Source: Bidens hawaiensis
Lineage: Eukaryota; Streptophyta; Magnoliopsida; Asterales; Asteraceae
Length of the DNA: 64,000 nucleotides
Assembly (NCBI GenBank): GCA_021521415.1
Contig: JAIQDT010003845.1
Span: 1 to 64,000 of the forward strand
Reading direction: 5' to 3'
The notes below the pieces were generated by a model. It did no database searches. It was not told where the DNA came from and worked only from the letters and a program-made list of their open reading frames with translations. Positions 22,917-34,300 of this stretch are shown here, piece by piece; the first letter of the stretch is position 1, and each line of letters begins with the position of its first letter. The position numbers and the translations under genes are program-made.

Positions 22917-23672
22917 CACTCAATATTTTGAAAAATAGTTCAATCTTGGCATTTTTAAAATTTCTACTTTATTTGAACAACGCTTATAAGAATCCACGAT
23001 TGTGAGAAACAAATAATAAATAAATAAGTATTTCTTGGATTTTCTAAAATTGCGCCTAATAAGGACTCGTGGAATAATTAAGATGGTGGGTCCCTTAATA
23101 AAGTTTAATTTGACTCGCCGGGCCTTCATTTCTTCATTTTAGGCTTCTATGTCTTCAATTTAAGAGTGTCGATTTTGTTTACTCTATGCGGGGCAAGCAG
23201 CAACCGGTAGAATTTTGTTTTCACTTAACACGGATATCGACGACTCATGGGATGACTAAAAAGCTGGTTAATTCAACCGACCCTCAATATTTTGAACACT
23301 AGTTAAATCTTGGCATTTTCAAAATATTCTACCTTATTTGAACAACGCGTATAAGAACCCACGATTGTGAGAAACAAATAACAAATAAATAAGTATTTCT
23401 TGGATTTTTTTATATTGCGCATAGGTGGGACTCGTGGGATGATTAAGATGGTTGTTCTCTTATTCATGTTTTATTTGACTCGTCAGGTTTCATTTATTCA
23501 TTTTAGGCTTTTATTTCTTCATTTTAAGAGTGTCTATTTTGTTTTCTCTATGTGAGGCAAGCAACAACTAGTATTATTTTCACTTAACAAGGCTATCGAC
23601 GACTCATGGGATGAATAAGAAGCTGGTTATTTAAATCGATCCTCAATATTTTGAACAATAGTTCAATCTTCA
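22917..23672 (+). repeat. Satellite-like tandem array of ~360-bp units (right part)
   Basis: The array resumes exactly where the interrupted unit stopped, sharing the CACTC target duplication. The marker recurs at 22921, 23287 and 23644. The last unit ends in unrelated sequence near 23672. With the left part it makes about seven units. Confidence 0.88.
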
Positions 23673-24859
23673 CAGTTGTTAATTCAACTTAATTAACGTA
23701 ATTAGGGAAAAGAAAATTTGTAGGAGTTTACCTACTAGTGCCCTAAGTTAATCATCCGATTAATTTATGTTAAATGCATGTAACTATTCAAATGATATAT
23801 TAAACATAATCATATTCTTTGAATGAAATTTATGTTTAAGCATCTAAATGGGTGTTCATCACATGCATGTGATTTGTATTCATATGGGTGTGATTAATTT
23901 TGCGTTACATTCAACATAAGATTTATAGTATGTCACCCCATCGTGCTTAGTGCAATCTAATTAGTTAATGATTAGTTGGTTGTTATGTAAGGACATGGAT
24001 CCTGCTCTAGGTTAGTTGTAGGATCGATATTATATATGTCTATGTAATCCTCATTCACGATCAAGTCTTACAACTTAGTACCCAACCCGAAACCGGAATT
24101 TATTGTGTGTTCTCATCTTTATAGCCACTTAAGTTTATCGTGTATTTCTTTTCATGTTACATGTTTTTATCTTTGATTTGCCAATTTGTTAATTAGTTTT
24201 TGATCAATCCAAACCTCTTTTGAATTTTCTTTACAAATAAAATTAAAAAATATATAACTATCCACATGTAACTCATGGATACGCGTGTTGGGCGAGAACC
24301 CGTATTTTTAAACACGGATATACAAATACAACATAACGATTAACGACTATCAATATGACACAACAAAAAATAGTTTATTAAAAGAACATGGTCGGTCTGC
24401 TCATTACAGTATCGATGTGGAATTGACACTTGGTATATAGGTTACAAGTTACGGTACAAAAAATACACTCTATTATAGTGTTATAAATACATGTATGTTT
24501 ACAAACAAACTTATATACTTTATTGCGACTACACGTCCGTATTAACATTGTGACATAGATTAAAGAAACATGTCATAATGGAATACTAAAAAGATGTAAA
24601 ACTTTGTATGTTAACCATTATAAAAGAATAAATAACTCAAATCTATAAATAATAACAAAAAGAAAAACAAATGTAATGAGACAATTTAAAACCATGAAAA
24701 ACTTGAGGGCTGAATTGCAAAGTAAACAAAGTTTAAAGAAATAAAATATTAGGGATCAAGCTAAAACATTTTAAAACTTTTGGAGCTAACTTTAAACAAC
24801 TTAAAACTAAAGGGGCTGAACTTGCCAAAGTCTTTACTGTAGCAATCAGGTTTTCTTTA
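23673..24859. other. AT-rich intergenic DNA, no gene seen
   Basis: No coding similarity and no bounded repeat recognised on either strand. Confidence 0.6.
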
Positions 24860-25145
24860 ATATATAGCTAGGTAAAACCCGTCGCGTTGCGGCAACGCGA
24901 GTTTGATCGGCATCAGTTAACATGCGTTGACAAAACCTAGGCGTTGCGGTAATTAGTTGATGTAGGAATCGATTAGGTTCGTTACGGTAACATAACTAAC
25001 CTCAAAATATAATTTCGTAAATGAACATATTTAAAACAACATAAATCGGTAAAACACCAACATTGCGTGCCTAGTCAACATGAATTTGATCGGCATCGAT
25101 AAGGTTCGTAATGGTATCAAAACTGAATCCAAAAAATAAATATAT
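24860..25145 (+). repeat. Dispersed repeat, copy A
   Basis: It starts around AAAACCCGTCGCGTTGCGG, with a small hairpin (CGCGTTGC/GCAACGCG). The part at 25076-25135 (GTCAACATGAATTTGATCGG and following, to GTAATGGTA) is matched by 60566-60610. An internal piece near 24905-24990 repeats the same phrases, so the element has direct subrepeats. The class is unknown; no clean ends were seen. Confidence 0.55.
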
Positions 25146-25612
25146 AAAAAGCACATTTAAAGAAAATCAAAAAAAGTATTCTAAAAGCTCACTTGCGACC
25201 CCTACTTCTGATAATTATCTATATTGTATTTCTGACATCTTAACGTCTTTATTATGACTTGTAGATAATGCTTTGTTTATTGTATATTATTACACAACTA
25301 AATTTTTTAACAAACTAGCAAGTATTAACAACAAAGAGAAAAAATTTCCGATCCAAAGCTATTAAAAAAAAGAACGGAAAAAAAAGTATCTAAATATGCA
25401 GGGACATATCTTTCTTCATTCTATGCTTTGGATTTGGAAAGAACAAAAAGTGCATTGCTCAATTCTTAAGGGATGAAAGATGCAAAAGTGAAAATGGTAC
25501 TGTAGCATCTAGGTTTGTATTGCTTCGGATTTGGAAATAACAAAAAATGCATTGCTCAATTCTAAAGGGATGAAAAATGAAAATGGTACTTAGCATCTAG
25601 GTTTACTTTAAT

Positions 25613-25700
25613 CAGGCCCGGCCTTGACCTCATGCAGGGCTTGGTCGGCGTCTAGGGCACATGTTCGGCGAAGGGCACGAAGATGGCGAGTGAAAACATG
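25613..25700 (+). mobile_element. hAT-type miniature element, left end only
   Basis: It begins CAGGCCCGGCCTTGAC and carries TCTAGGGCAC, like the left end of the more complete element at 57342-57562. No matching right end was found nearby, so it looks truncated. Confidence 0.45.
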
Positions 25701-25884
25701 ATCAAACAAAAAAAATTCTAGCAGAAATGGTGATTGTTGCACTAGTTTATGGTTTCTAGAAAGATAATAATAAGAAGGAAGATTATGGGTAGTTGTGTAG
25801 TAAATATTTTATTATTTATTTTTTTACTTTTAAATAGATGTTTCATGGCTACAATTAAAAGAGTTAAGAATGTCTAGTCCATTT

Positions 25885-28001
25885 GAGCATTCTCAGTTCA
25901 TTCCCTAAAGTTGTTAAACCCATATAATTTATGGTAAATTTTGAGAAAAATCATCAAAATCATCTCTCCAATCTATTCCTTAGGGGGGAGGGGTGATGGA
26001 TGTGATGAGAAATTTCATCACCCCACCCAATCAAATGGTGCCACATCACCAACCACAAATCCATCATATGTGATGGTTTTTTACTAAGGGTGGTGGTGTG
26101 GTGTGTTGGGATTTTTTTTTTAATAAATATAAATAAAAATAAAACAATATTACATTAAATAAAAAATAAAACAAGAATACATTAAATAAAAACAACTTAA
26201 TTAAAAAAACCAACAAAAAAAACCTACGGCCCTTCCCAACCCCACTTGTCGCATATCTCGCTTTTGCGTTGAGTTAGGATCGATTTAAAGGGTTCCTTAA
26301 TATGATCGTGTGTTGTAGGATGAAAGTTAGATCGGCGTTTTTTTGGTTTTCATTCAAATGGGTGATGTACATCTCCTCACGTTTCATTTTTAAAATATGA
26401 GCATGTTTCTTTCGCTCCTTCGTCTCGACCATTTCCGCCATCTTAGCCGGCTTGTATTCGGCGAAGTTTTCGGCCACCGCTTCCTTTCCAAGTCTTGACG
26501 GTTCCCCACTTTTCTTGCGATTCGGCCGTGTGGGTGTGGGTATGTCTTCGTCGGGATTGTCTTCGGGTTCCTCGTTCAAGTTCATGTTCGGCATGTTGCA
26601 TGACAAGCCGCCGGTAGACGTTGTGTAGTCCCCGGACTCGGAAGTTTTTGATCTTTTTGAACAAGATCCTTTCTTCATTGGAGCCGTTGGTCCGTTCAAA
26701 TCGAACAACGGAACCGGTACCCACTTCGCGTGACGTCTCGCAATCTCCCACGCATCCAAGTGGGGAAAATCCTTACATTTTTAAACTCGAACATATTCGC
26801 GCAAAGCGTTCGTTATGATAGTCGCCTCGCTCGATCCGCTTTGTGGAGTTCGGGACTATAAAACATTTAGAAAAAATATATATATCAAATTGTAAAAATA
26901 AAGTATTAGATTATAAAATAAATAAACTAAAATAGTTACCTCTTGGATGTAACAACCATTAAATTTTGACATTTTTCGATTCAAATCTCCCCACTTGCCA
27001 ATCATTTGATCCTTGTTTCGTTCGGTTGCACCGGGAAGTGCGAGAAATGGTCTTTAATACGTTTCCATAAAGCTTCTTTTCTTTGTTGGTTTGAATGTTT
27101 TTTTGATTCGGAGCAATGTAAATACGCCTTGGTCAAGGCGACCTCCTCATCGGCCAACCAACGCCGATTACCTCTTTGATGCGGCTCCTCATCCGCAGAT
27201 TCATCTTCATCCAAAGTTTGCACTTCGTGACGAAAAGCACTTGCAAATTGATGTATAACCTCGTTATCGTCTAGAGGATCGACGGACATTTGAGACGGTT
27301 GAGATCCAAACATTTGAAAAGCATTATGTGGATAATTTTGGGTAGAAAAAAGGTGGAATAAAAGGTTGGTTTTGATACGATTGGTTTTGGGGCGGTTGAT
27401 AATAACGTTGTTGTTGGGAAGGTTGTTGATAGTTTTCGGACGGTTGAAAAGGTTGTGGATAATAAGGTTGTTGTTGGAAGGTTAGCTAAAAAACACCATT
27501 CCATAAATTTATCTAATATTTTTCAAAATTCTTCTACATTCTATACCCTATTCATATCCATAAATTAATTCTTTATTATTTTTTTCTCTTTTGTCTTTTT
27601 ATATAGTAAATGATGATTGGGAGATATGTGAAATATTATATGGTATGAATAAAAAATTAGTCCCTATATTTAGGGATTTACTTTGGTTGTCATATAACTC
27701 ATCCATATAATAGGGAATGGATTGGAGATGTGATTTTGATGGTTTTCTTAAAATTTACACTAAATTATGAGTTTAACAACTTTAGAAAATGGGTTGTGAA
27801 TGCTCTAATATATCAACTATCTCCCAATCACTATATACTATATAACAAGACAAAAGAGAAAAAAATAATAACCTAAGAATTTATGGATATAAATAGGGAA
27901 TAGAATGTGAAAGATTTTTAAAAAATGATAGATAAATTTATGAAATAAGGTTTTTTAGCTAAATTATAGGTAAAAATATATGGAATGGACTGTGAATGTT
28001 C
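25885..28001. mobile_element. Nested cluster of Harbinger/Tourist-type elements
   Basis: The left piece 25885-25979 (starting GAGCATTC) and the right piece 27806-28001 (ending GAATGTTC) look like two halves of one miniature element, split by a 1.8-kb insert. The insert starts GGGGGGAGGGGTGATGG at 25981 after TTA, the usual Harbinger target, and carries a broken MYB/SANT-like gene. Its right end, 27484-27805, is an inverted copy of the same miniature family: it ends GAATGCTC followed by TAA and pairs with 25885-25979 and 27828-27965. The order of insertions is my inference. No transposase is present. Confidence 0.65.
26274..27345 (-). pseudogene. MYB/SANT-like protein of a PIF/Harbinger element, frameshifted
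   Basis: The minus strand encodes a family abundant in plant genomes, often auto-annotated as 'glutathione S-transferase T3-like' or NAM-associated. It has a Gln/Asn-rich N-terminus, a SANT-like RRWLADEEVALTKAYL segment (27120-27190), an intron (donor near 26940, acceptor near 26868) and a C-terminal KRSKTSESG and Lys/Glu coiled part. Frames change near 27050 (before GATERNKDQMIGKWG) and near 26780, so no continuous product is possible. In Harbinger elements such proteins bind DNA together with the transposase. Here it is a relic. Confidence 0.75.
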
Positions 28002-30714
28002 TTAGTTAAATTATTTAGCTTCTAAATATTTAAACTTGAACGTTAATATCTAAATTTTATGTAATGTTATTTAGTTCATTTCAGTAATGAAAAATACAGT
28101 TTTGTTATTTTTATCACAATTAATTATATATCGTACGTCTTATTGATTCTTGTTATTGTTTGGGTTTATATAAAGACCCTAGTAAAAACTATTAAAAAAG
28201 TCTAAATATATGCAAAACAATAGAATAATTATCAATCTTTTAAAAAAAATATTGTATAAGGCTTATTTTTTATATTTATCTTGGGCACTCAAAATGTTAT
28301 AGACGGCCGTAACTTTAATATACGGTATATAATTATTTTGAAAAGAAGATAACATATTAAGTGTGTTACCCAATTCTTAAAACACTATAGGGTCATAACT
28401 CATAACATGTTGCTTTGAAGTTTGAACTTACAATATGATGGTTGTGTGAAATAAATAATAAGTGGGCCTATCTAAAGTATTTATTTTTTTACGACTTTCA
28501 TAAAATGAAAAATAATTTATTAATGCTTAGTTTCTTGGGTCTTGACTGACAGTATTGACCAGTCAAAACTGACATTTGGTTTGGATCCAGCAAGGAAATC
28601 GATTATTGTGAAAGATCAAAGATATAAAGATTGAAGTATCGAAACCAAGATAGACCAGACTACTGACCAACTCATGTTCCATTAAATCTCATTTTTTTTT
28701 CTGATTTTTAATTATTATAAATTTAAAGCAAGAATTCATAAAGAAAGAAAAAATGACTTCACATGTTTGTTTTGTAGTTATTAAAAAGCGGTATACTTTT
28801 ATCGGGATTAAAAAGACAAACGAATAACAAGCTGCATTGATATTCTATAGAACTTGGGATCAAAACATTACTATCTATACATCTGCTAGTTGTCAAGAAA
28901 CGTTTTCTCGTGTTTAGTCACTTTGCATGAAACGACTTTTAATGCAATCGAAAACAATACTATCCAAACCCACAAAAGAGAAAACCCTTATCAGATCTAC
29001 ATGTGTATCCCTCCTATCCATCCGGACACCAACATGTTAGTTGGTTTAAAAGTTGACCTTCCATCAACTGGTTGAGTGGTCGGTCAAGAAATTCAAATAT
29101 GTTTCTTTTTTAATAGAAATCTCAGTGCGCCTGAATATGTCAAATAGCATATCCTTAATAAATTTGTGTTGGTACTTGAACCCGAGAGCTCGATACAATG
29201 TAGTGTATATTCCCCAAAAGAGTTCAAACAAGTCCCGCGACAAATAGGGCATGTCTCAAAGCTATAATCTATTAACCTGTGATTATACATACGGGTAATG
29301 CGACTAGTGACTCAGTTTCAAAGTCTGGTTTTCAAAGTAAAACGTTTATGTGATCGCATACCTCGCTCTTTTTCTAACTTCCCTTATGTCTCATACATTA
29401 CATTTAAATGTACGACCAGTTTTTGCAACTTTCTTTACAAAATTGATTATGTAATTCATGTGTCTAAAGACTGTGTAATTGGATGGCGTTCCTTCCACCT
29501 TGCCCACATTTCATCCGCCAAACCATTTCACAATCTTTAAACTCGGACGCCAAAATGGAAAGAGCCCACGTGGGCGCTAAGCGATTAACGGGCAAAGAGG
29601 TAAAGGTGTGTGGGGCCATGGTTTTTTTCCAACCAATCACATTCACTTACCTATATTTTTATGTATAAAAAAGATTAATTAAATTCTATTGTTTGTTAAA
29701 TTATTACGCGGTTTTGATTTAGTAAAGCCCCCATGATACGTAGGAGTCCCGTTTTCAAATCTTAATTAAAGCACTACACAGTCTAATTAGCGCATTATGT
29801 TCACTAAATGTCAAACAAGATCTATAAATGTTGATTTATGTTCACTAAATGTTTCTTAACACATTATTGAAGCAGCAAATTAGACCAACTTTCTAAATAA
29901 TTATCAAATTATTAGCCTAAAACTGTATTTATGTTATGTCAAAGCTTTTTAATTTTTTTATTATTTAAAAAGAATTTGTTTCGTATTTTCAAAACAAATG
30001 TATATTTTCAATTATGTTCCCAAACTATTTTAAATGTTTTAAACATACACAAAAGAAGACTTTTACACACACCCATTCAGTTTCTAATATTTTTTAATGA
30101 TTATTTAGTTTCATAATAAAAATATTTAGCGTAAACCACAATTTTGACCCATATGGTATGGCCTAATTGACCTTTTCAACCCAAAAAAATCTTTTTTTCT
30201 ATTTAAAACCCGTAACGTTTGAACTTTATAACCATTTCAGTTTTTAGCACTAACTATGTTAGTTTTTGTTTGTTATATCTCATGACATTTAAGTCATCTT
30301 ACACATAACGACCATTTATGTAAATTAGTAACACTAAACTACTAAATGATGTTATCAATTTGCCTAAACAGTCTTTATGTGTAAAGTAACTTAAATAAAC
30401 CTAGACAGCTAGACTTAACACAAATAATTAACATATTTAATACCAGTCGCTGAAATGGTTACAAATATATAAGCGTCATTCGTTGATCTACGAAAAGCTT
30501 TTTTTTTTATTTGAAAGGATTAAATAGATGTACCAGTCTACCACTTTCATATAAAAAAATGTAGTAATTTTCTTAAGAAAAAATAAAATTATAATTGCGT
30601 TAATAATAATAATAATAGCCTAGTCTTAAAAATGGTAGTTATAAGGAACGATTAAATCAAACTCTTAAATCAATGTGAGCTCGGTTTGCATTAAAAAAAG
30701 AAGTATGTTCACCA
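28002..30714. other. Intergenic DNA, no gene seen
   Basis: Mostly AT-rich. 29455-29660 is more GC-rich and resembles 47110-47420 in phrases such as GGGCGCT and CCAACCAATCA, suggesting old members of one miniature-element family, but I could not define ends. No conserved protein segment was found. Confidence 0.5.
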
Positions 30715-30870
30715 CTAATGGCCTAGTGTAAAAGACTTGGATTCTCAAATGAAACCCAAGTTCGATCTCCGCTTGTATCAATTTTTGATGGATTACGCAA
30801 ATGAAGAATTTGAGCTAGGCCTTGTGTAAAGGTGTCAGTTTGAATCCGAGCCCTCCCTGGTTTGTGTCCC
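30715..30870 (+). mobile_element. tRNA-derived SINE-like copy
   Basis: A box-A-like TGGCCTAGTG (30720-30729) is followed about 40 bp on by a box-B-like GTTCGATCTCC (30764-30774). A second box-B-like segment (GTTTGAATCCG) lies near 30839. Spacing fits a tRNA-like head. The element's end is not clear. It lies about 380 bp upstream of the cyclin start codon. Confidence 0.5.
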
Positions 30871-31059
30871 ACCGTGTGTTATACCAGAGAGTTCTACTCT
30901 TATTGATAACACAACGACTGTCAAGTGACAACCAACGATATGATTTTTCCCAGGAAAACACCCAAATCAAACTCTAAAGCCAACATTAACATTGGTCTGA
31001 CTAAAACAACAAAGTCTAACCAGAATGAAACAAAGTCGTAAAAAAATTTATTAAAATAT

Positions 31060-31070
31060 GTATATAGTCC
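31060..31070 (+). promoter_or_regulatory. Possible TATA box of the cyclin gene
   Basis: GTATATAG lies about 185 bp upstream of the cyclin ATG, in an otherwise less AT-rich leader. The position fits a 5' UTR of about 150 bp containing both upstream ORFs. AT-rich matches are common here, so this is weak. Confidence 0.3.
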
Positions 31071-31209
31071 ATGTAAATAACCAGAGAACACGCATACGAA
31101 GCATCTCCATCAATATTATTATTCCACACCACCACTTCTTACTTAAAAAAACTCCGGCCACAATCTCCGATCACTTACAACCAAAAAACCTACCCGAATC
31201 CTAACAACC

Positions 31210-31227
31210 ATGACCGGACCACCATGA
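31210..31227 (+). CDS. Upstream ORF 1 of the cyclin mRNA
   Basis: ATG at 31210 encodes five residues and stops at TGA 31225-31227, 22 bases before the main ATG. The second upstream ORF's ATG overlaps its stop (ATGA at 31224-31227). Whether it is in the mRNA depends on the transcription start, which I cannot see. If so, it could damp translation. Confidence 0.4.
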   Translation: MTGPP

Positions 31228-31352
31228 GCCACCGGTATCATCCATCACCATGTCAGTATCAATCTCCGACCTGCTGTGCGGCGTGTTTTCCGGCGAAGAG
31301 TCGCCGGAGTACGGTAAGGAGTTTGATTCCGACGATGCGATTGCGGAGTTGA
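31224..31352 (+). CDS. Upstream ORF 2, overlapping the cyclin start
   Basis: ATG at 31224 opens a 42-codon frame, out of frame with the cyclin, that passes over the main ATG (31250) and ends at TGA 31350-31352. Ribosomes that start here cannot start at the main ATG, so it would be inhibitory unless skipped. Its context (CACCATGA) is no worse than that of the main start (CACCATGT). The peptide is Arg/Cys/Pro-rich with no known family. Confidence 0.35.
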   Translation: MSHRYHPSPCQYQSPTCCAACFPAKSRRSTVRSLIPTMRLRS

Positions 31353-34300
31353 TCGAACGCGAAAGGAAGTTTGTTACTGGAATCGATTACGTTGAGAGGT
31401 TTCAATCGCAGGCGGTGGATGCGGTTGTTAGAGAAGAGTGTGTTGCATGGATAGTTAAGGTGGTTACTAAATATATAATATATTTGAATAATAGTGTGAT
31501 TAAACTTGATGGTTATGTTATACTGTTACACCGCATCCATTTGTGATGTAACACTATTATTAATATCAGGACAGTCATCCGACGAAACCGTCCGGATACT
31601 GGCCGAACAACCATGTGAATATTCGCATGGTTGTTTGGCCAGTATCCGGACAGTCGTTCAGCTAGATGGCCGTGCTAACCAATATTCGCATGGTTGTTCG
31701 ATCAGTATCCGGACAGTCGTTCAGCTAGATGGCCGTTCTAACCATTTTTCGCATGGTTGTTCGGCCGATTGGCAAAAAGGTCGTTTAGCTAGATGGTTGT
31801 TTGCCCGTTTTAACCAATAATCGCATGGTGTTGTTCGGCCAGTATCCGAACGGTCAGTAGGACCATGTCTAGACGGCCGTTTGGAAAATATCCAGACGGT
31901 TGTTCGGCTGGATGGTTGTTCGCCCGTTCTAACCAATATTCGCATGGTTGTTTGGCCACTATCCAGACAGTCGTTCAGCTAGATGGCCGTTCTAACCAAT
32001 TTCCGCATGGTTGTTCGGCCGGTATCCGGATGGTTGCTCTGACCATATCAGGTAGTCGTCAATATCCGGAAGGTCGTTCGTCCGATGACCGTCCAGATAT
32101 TCCTACATTCGCATGGTTAGTTGGCCAATATCCATTTGGCCGTTTCAAACAATATCCGGACGGTCAATCTTTGAAATATATTGGTCAAAATGGTCACTCA
32201 AGATATCCTGACTGTCCAAGATATTTGGATGACCATTCTGGCCAATAACGATCAAACTATGAAAACTTTTGGTCAAACTGGTCTTCTGGTCTTTATCCGT
32301 CCACCGTTCAAAAACCATAGGATTAGATATCAGACAATGTGTATAGCGGACCCCACATTCACATTCGCTAATCAGCGCCTTGTCATGAAGCCATTAATCC
32401 TTGTTTGAGTAATTTCTTCAAAAACACGAAAACTTTATCAGATCATACAACTGATAAAAGTTTGTGACATATTATTATTTGCTATAGTGCACCTCACTTG
32501 TTACTTTTAACTTATTACTTGTGTTGTACTAGATAATTTACTCTTTCTAAAAAGTTGTTACTATAATAAATATATCATGTTTAAAGGTTTGATTGTTAAC
32601 AGTTTTCTTTTGTACATTTTGGCAGGTGCAACGGTTTTATGGTTTTCAGCCGTTGACGGCGTACCTTGCCGTCAACTACTTGGACCGTTTCATCTATTGC
32701 CGCGGCTTCCCAGTGGTATATTTCTCAACCGTCAATATTTTGACTTCCACTCTATTTCACCAAGGGCAATCCCAGTATCATAATCGTAATTGATTTTCAC
32801 CTGATTAATACTTGATTATTTCCACTCGATTTCTCCTGTAAGTTTCCTATTTTGTTCAAAATTATTATTGTGAGCGAAATCGAGTGGAAATCAGGTGCAA
32901 ATGTTTAGGGATTATGTTACTGGGATTGCGTTAGGCAAATTGACGGAACGGATTATTATTGACCAATAAGTTATAGTTTGGATTATTAAAATTTAGTTCA
33001 CCTGCGCTAAATTATGTTATGCCGTGCACTTATACACAGTGACTGACGTAGCTAGAAATTTTTTTACGGGTTCAGAAAATTTCGAGGGACGGACGACCAG
33101 TTTTTTATCATTTAGATTTGGGTTTTCTACGGGTTCGATGTTGAAATTTCTACGGGTCGATGTCAAAATACACTAATATATAACACTAAAACAAAATTTT
33201 GTACGGGTTCGGCCGAACTCGTTCCCCTAAAGCTGACTACGTCCCTGCTTTTAAAATATATATAAAGAGTAATTAACTTAACTTTATAGTCCAATTAATA
33301 ATTAAAACCACATGCATTGCTTGAGTGTATATATTGTGCAACATAAACACTATTCATTAATACAACTTTACAATGGAGATTGATATATCATGGGACCAAC
33401 TTTCTACATCCCATCTGTATCCATGCATTATCTATTGTATTATACAACATAATATTGCATTATAGCTTAAGGTTTATTATTATTTATTAGCAAGACTAAA
33501 AAACTATGCACAATTTTTATTAATTTTTTTTAATATCCAATTGGCATTAACTAGAGATTTATGGATATTCTACTGAAGTATGTTTATTTTTGAAAAAGGT
33601 GAATGTTTATAATCATTACTTTACCCAAGATACTGTATGAAGTGAACTAATCGGTAAATATGTGGGACTACATCTTTATTACTCCTTTTTGTTTTTTCTT
33701 TGTTGTACTTGGAACAAAGTCTTAATTGATTTCTTTATAACTTTCAATATAATATATAAATTTAGTTTTTTCATTGATTTTGATCAAAACTATATAGTCA
33801 TCGGGTTTTGTATTAAACTTTAAATATTTAACAGACTCATATTCACTTTATAAAAAATTGTGAAGTTTGTAGTGTCATTTGTTAGAGCGGTCTAAAACTG
33901 CCCCAAAAGCTCATTTTGTAAGTTGATTGAAGTTTGGGATCTCTATAGTCTTAGATTCAAATTTGACTAGGTTTTTCACAATGGTTGATTTTATCTTTAC
34001 GATGTTTTTGGGTGAGTCAAAACTAGATCAGTATGAACGATTGACACTATTCTCATAAATATTCACTTAGGTGTTAAAGAGTAATTCTAGACGATATTAT
34101 AAACATATCATTTTGAAATAGTCAAATGATCTATCTTGAGATCCCAAATAATTTCAAGTGAAATGCTATTGACTTTTTAAATCAAGTGTGGTTCATTTCA
34201 ATGTATTGAAAAAAGTCTAGAAAAAGACATTTTTGTTTACACATTATTTAAAAAAAATAGAAATAGACAACCTACACTTATTTTTATATAAATAGCATTT

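Noticed and set aside
31506..32248. Open frames of 74-127 codons in cyclin intron 1
   Set aside because: They are translations of the minisatellite, present on both strands, with repeated phrases and no domain.
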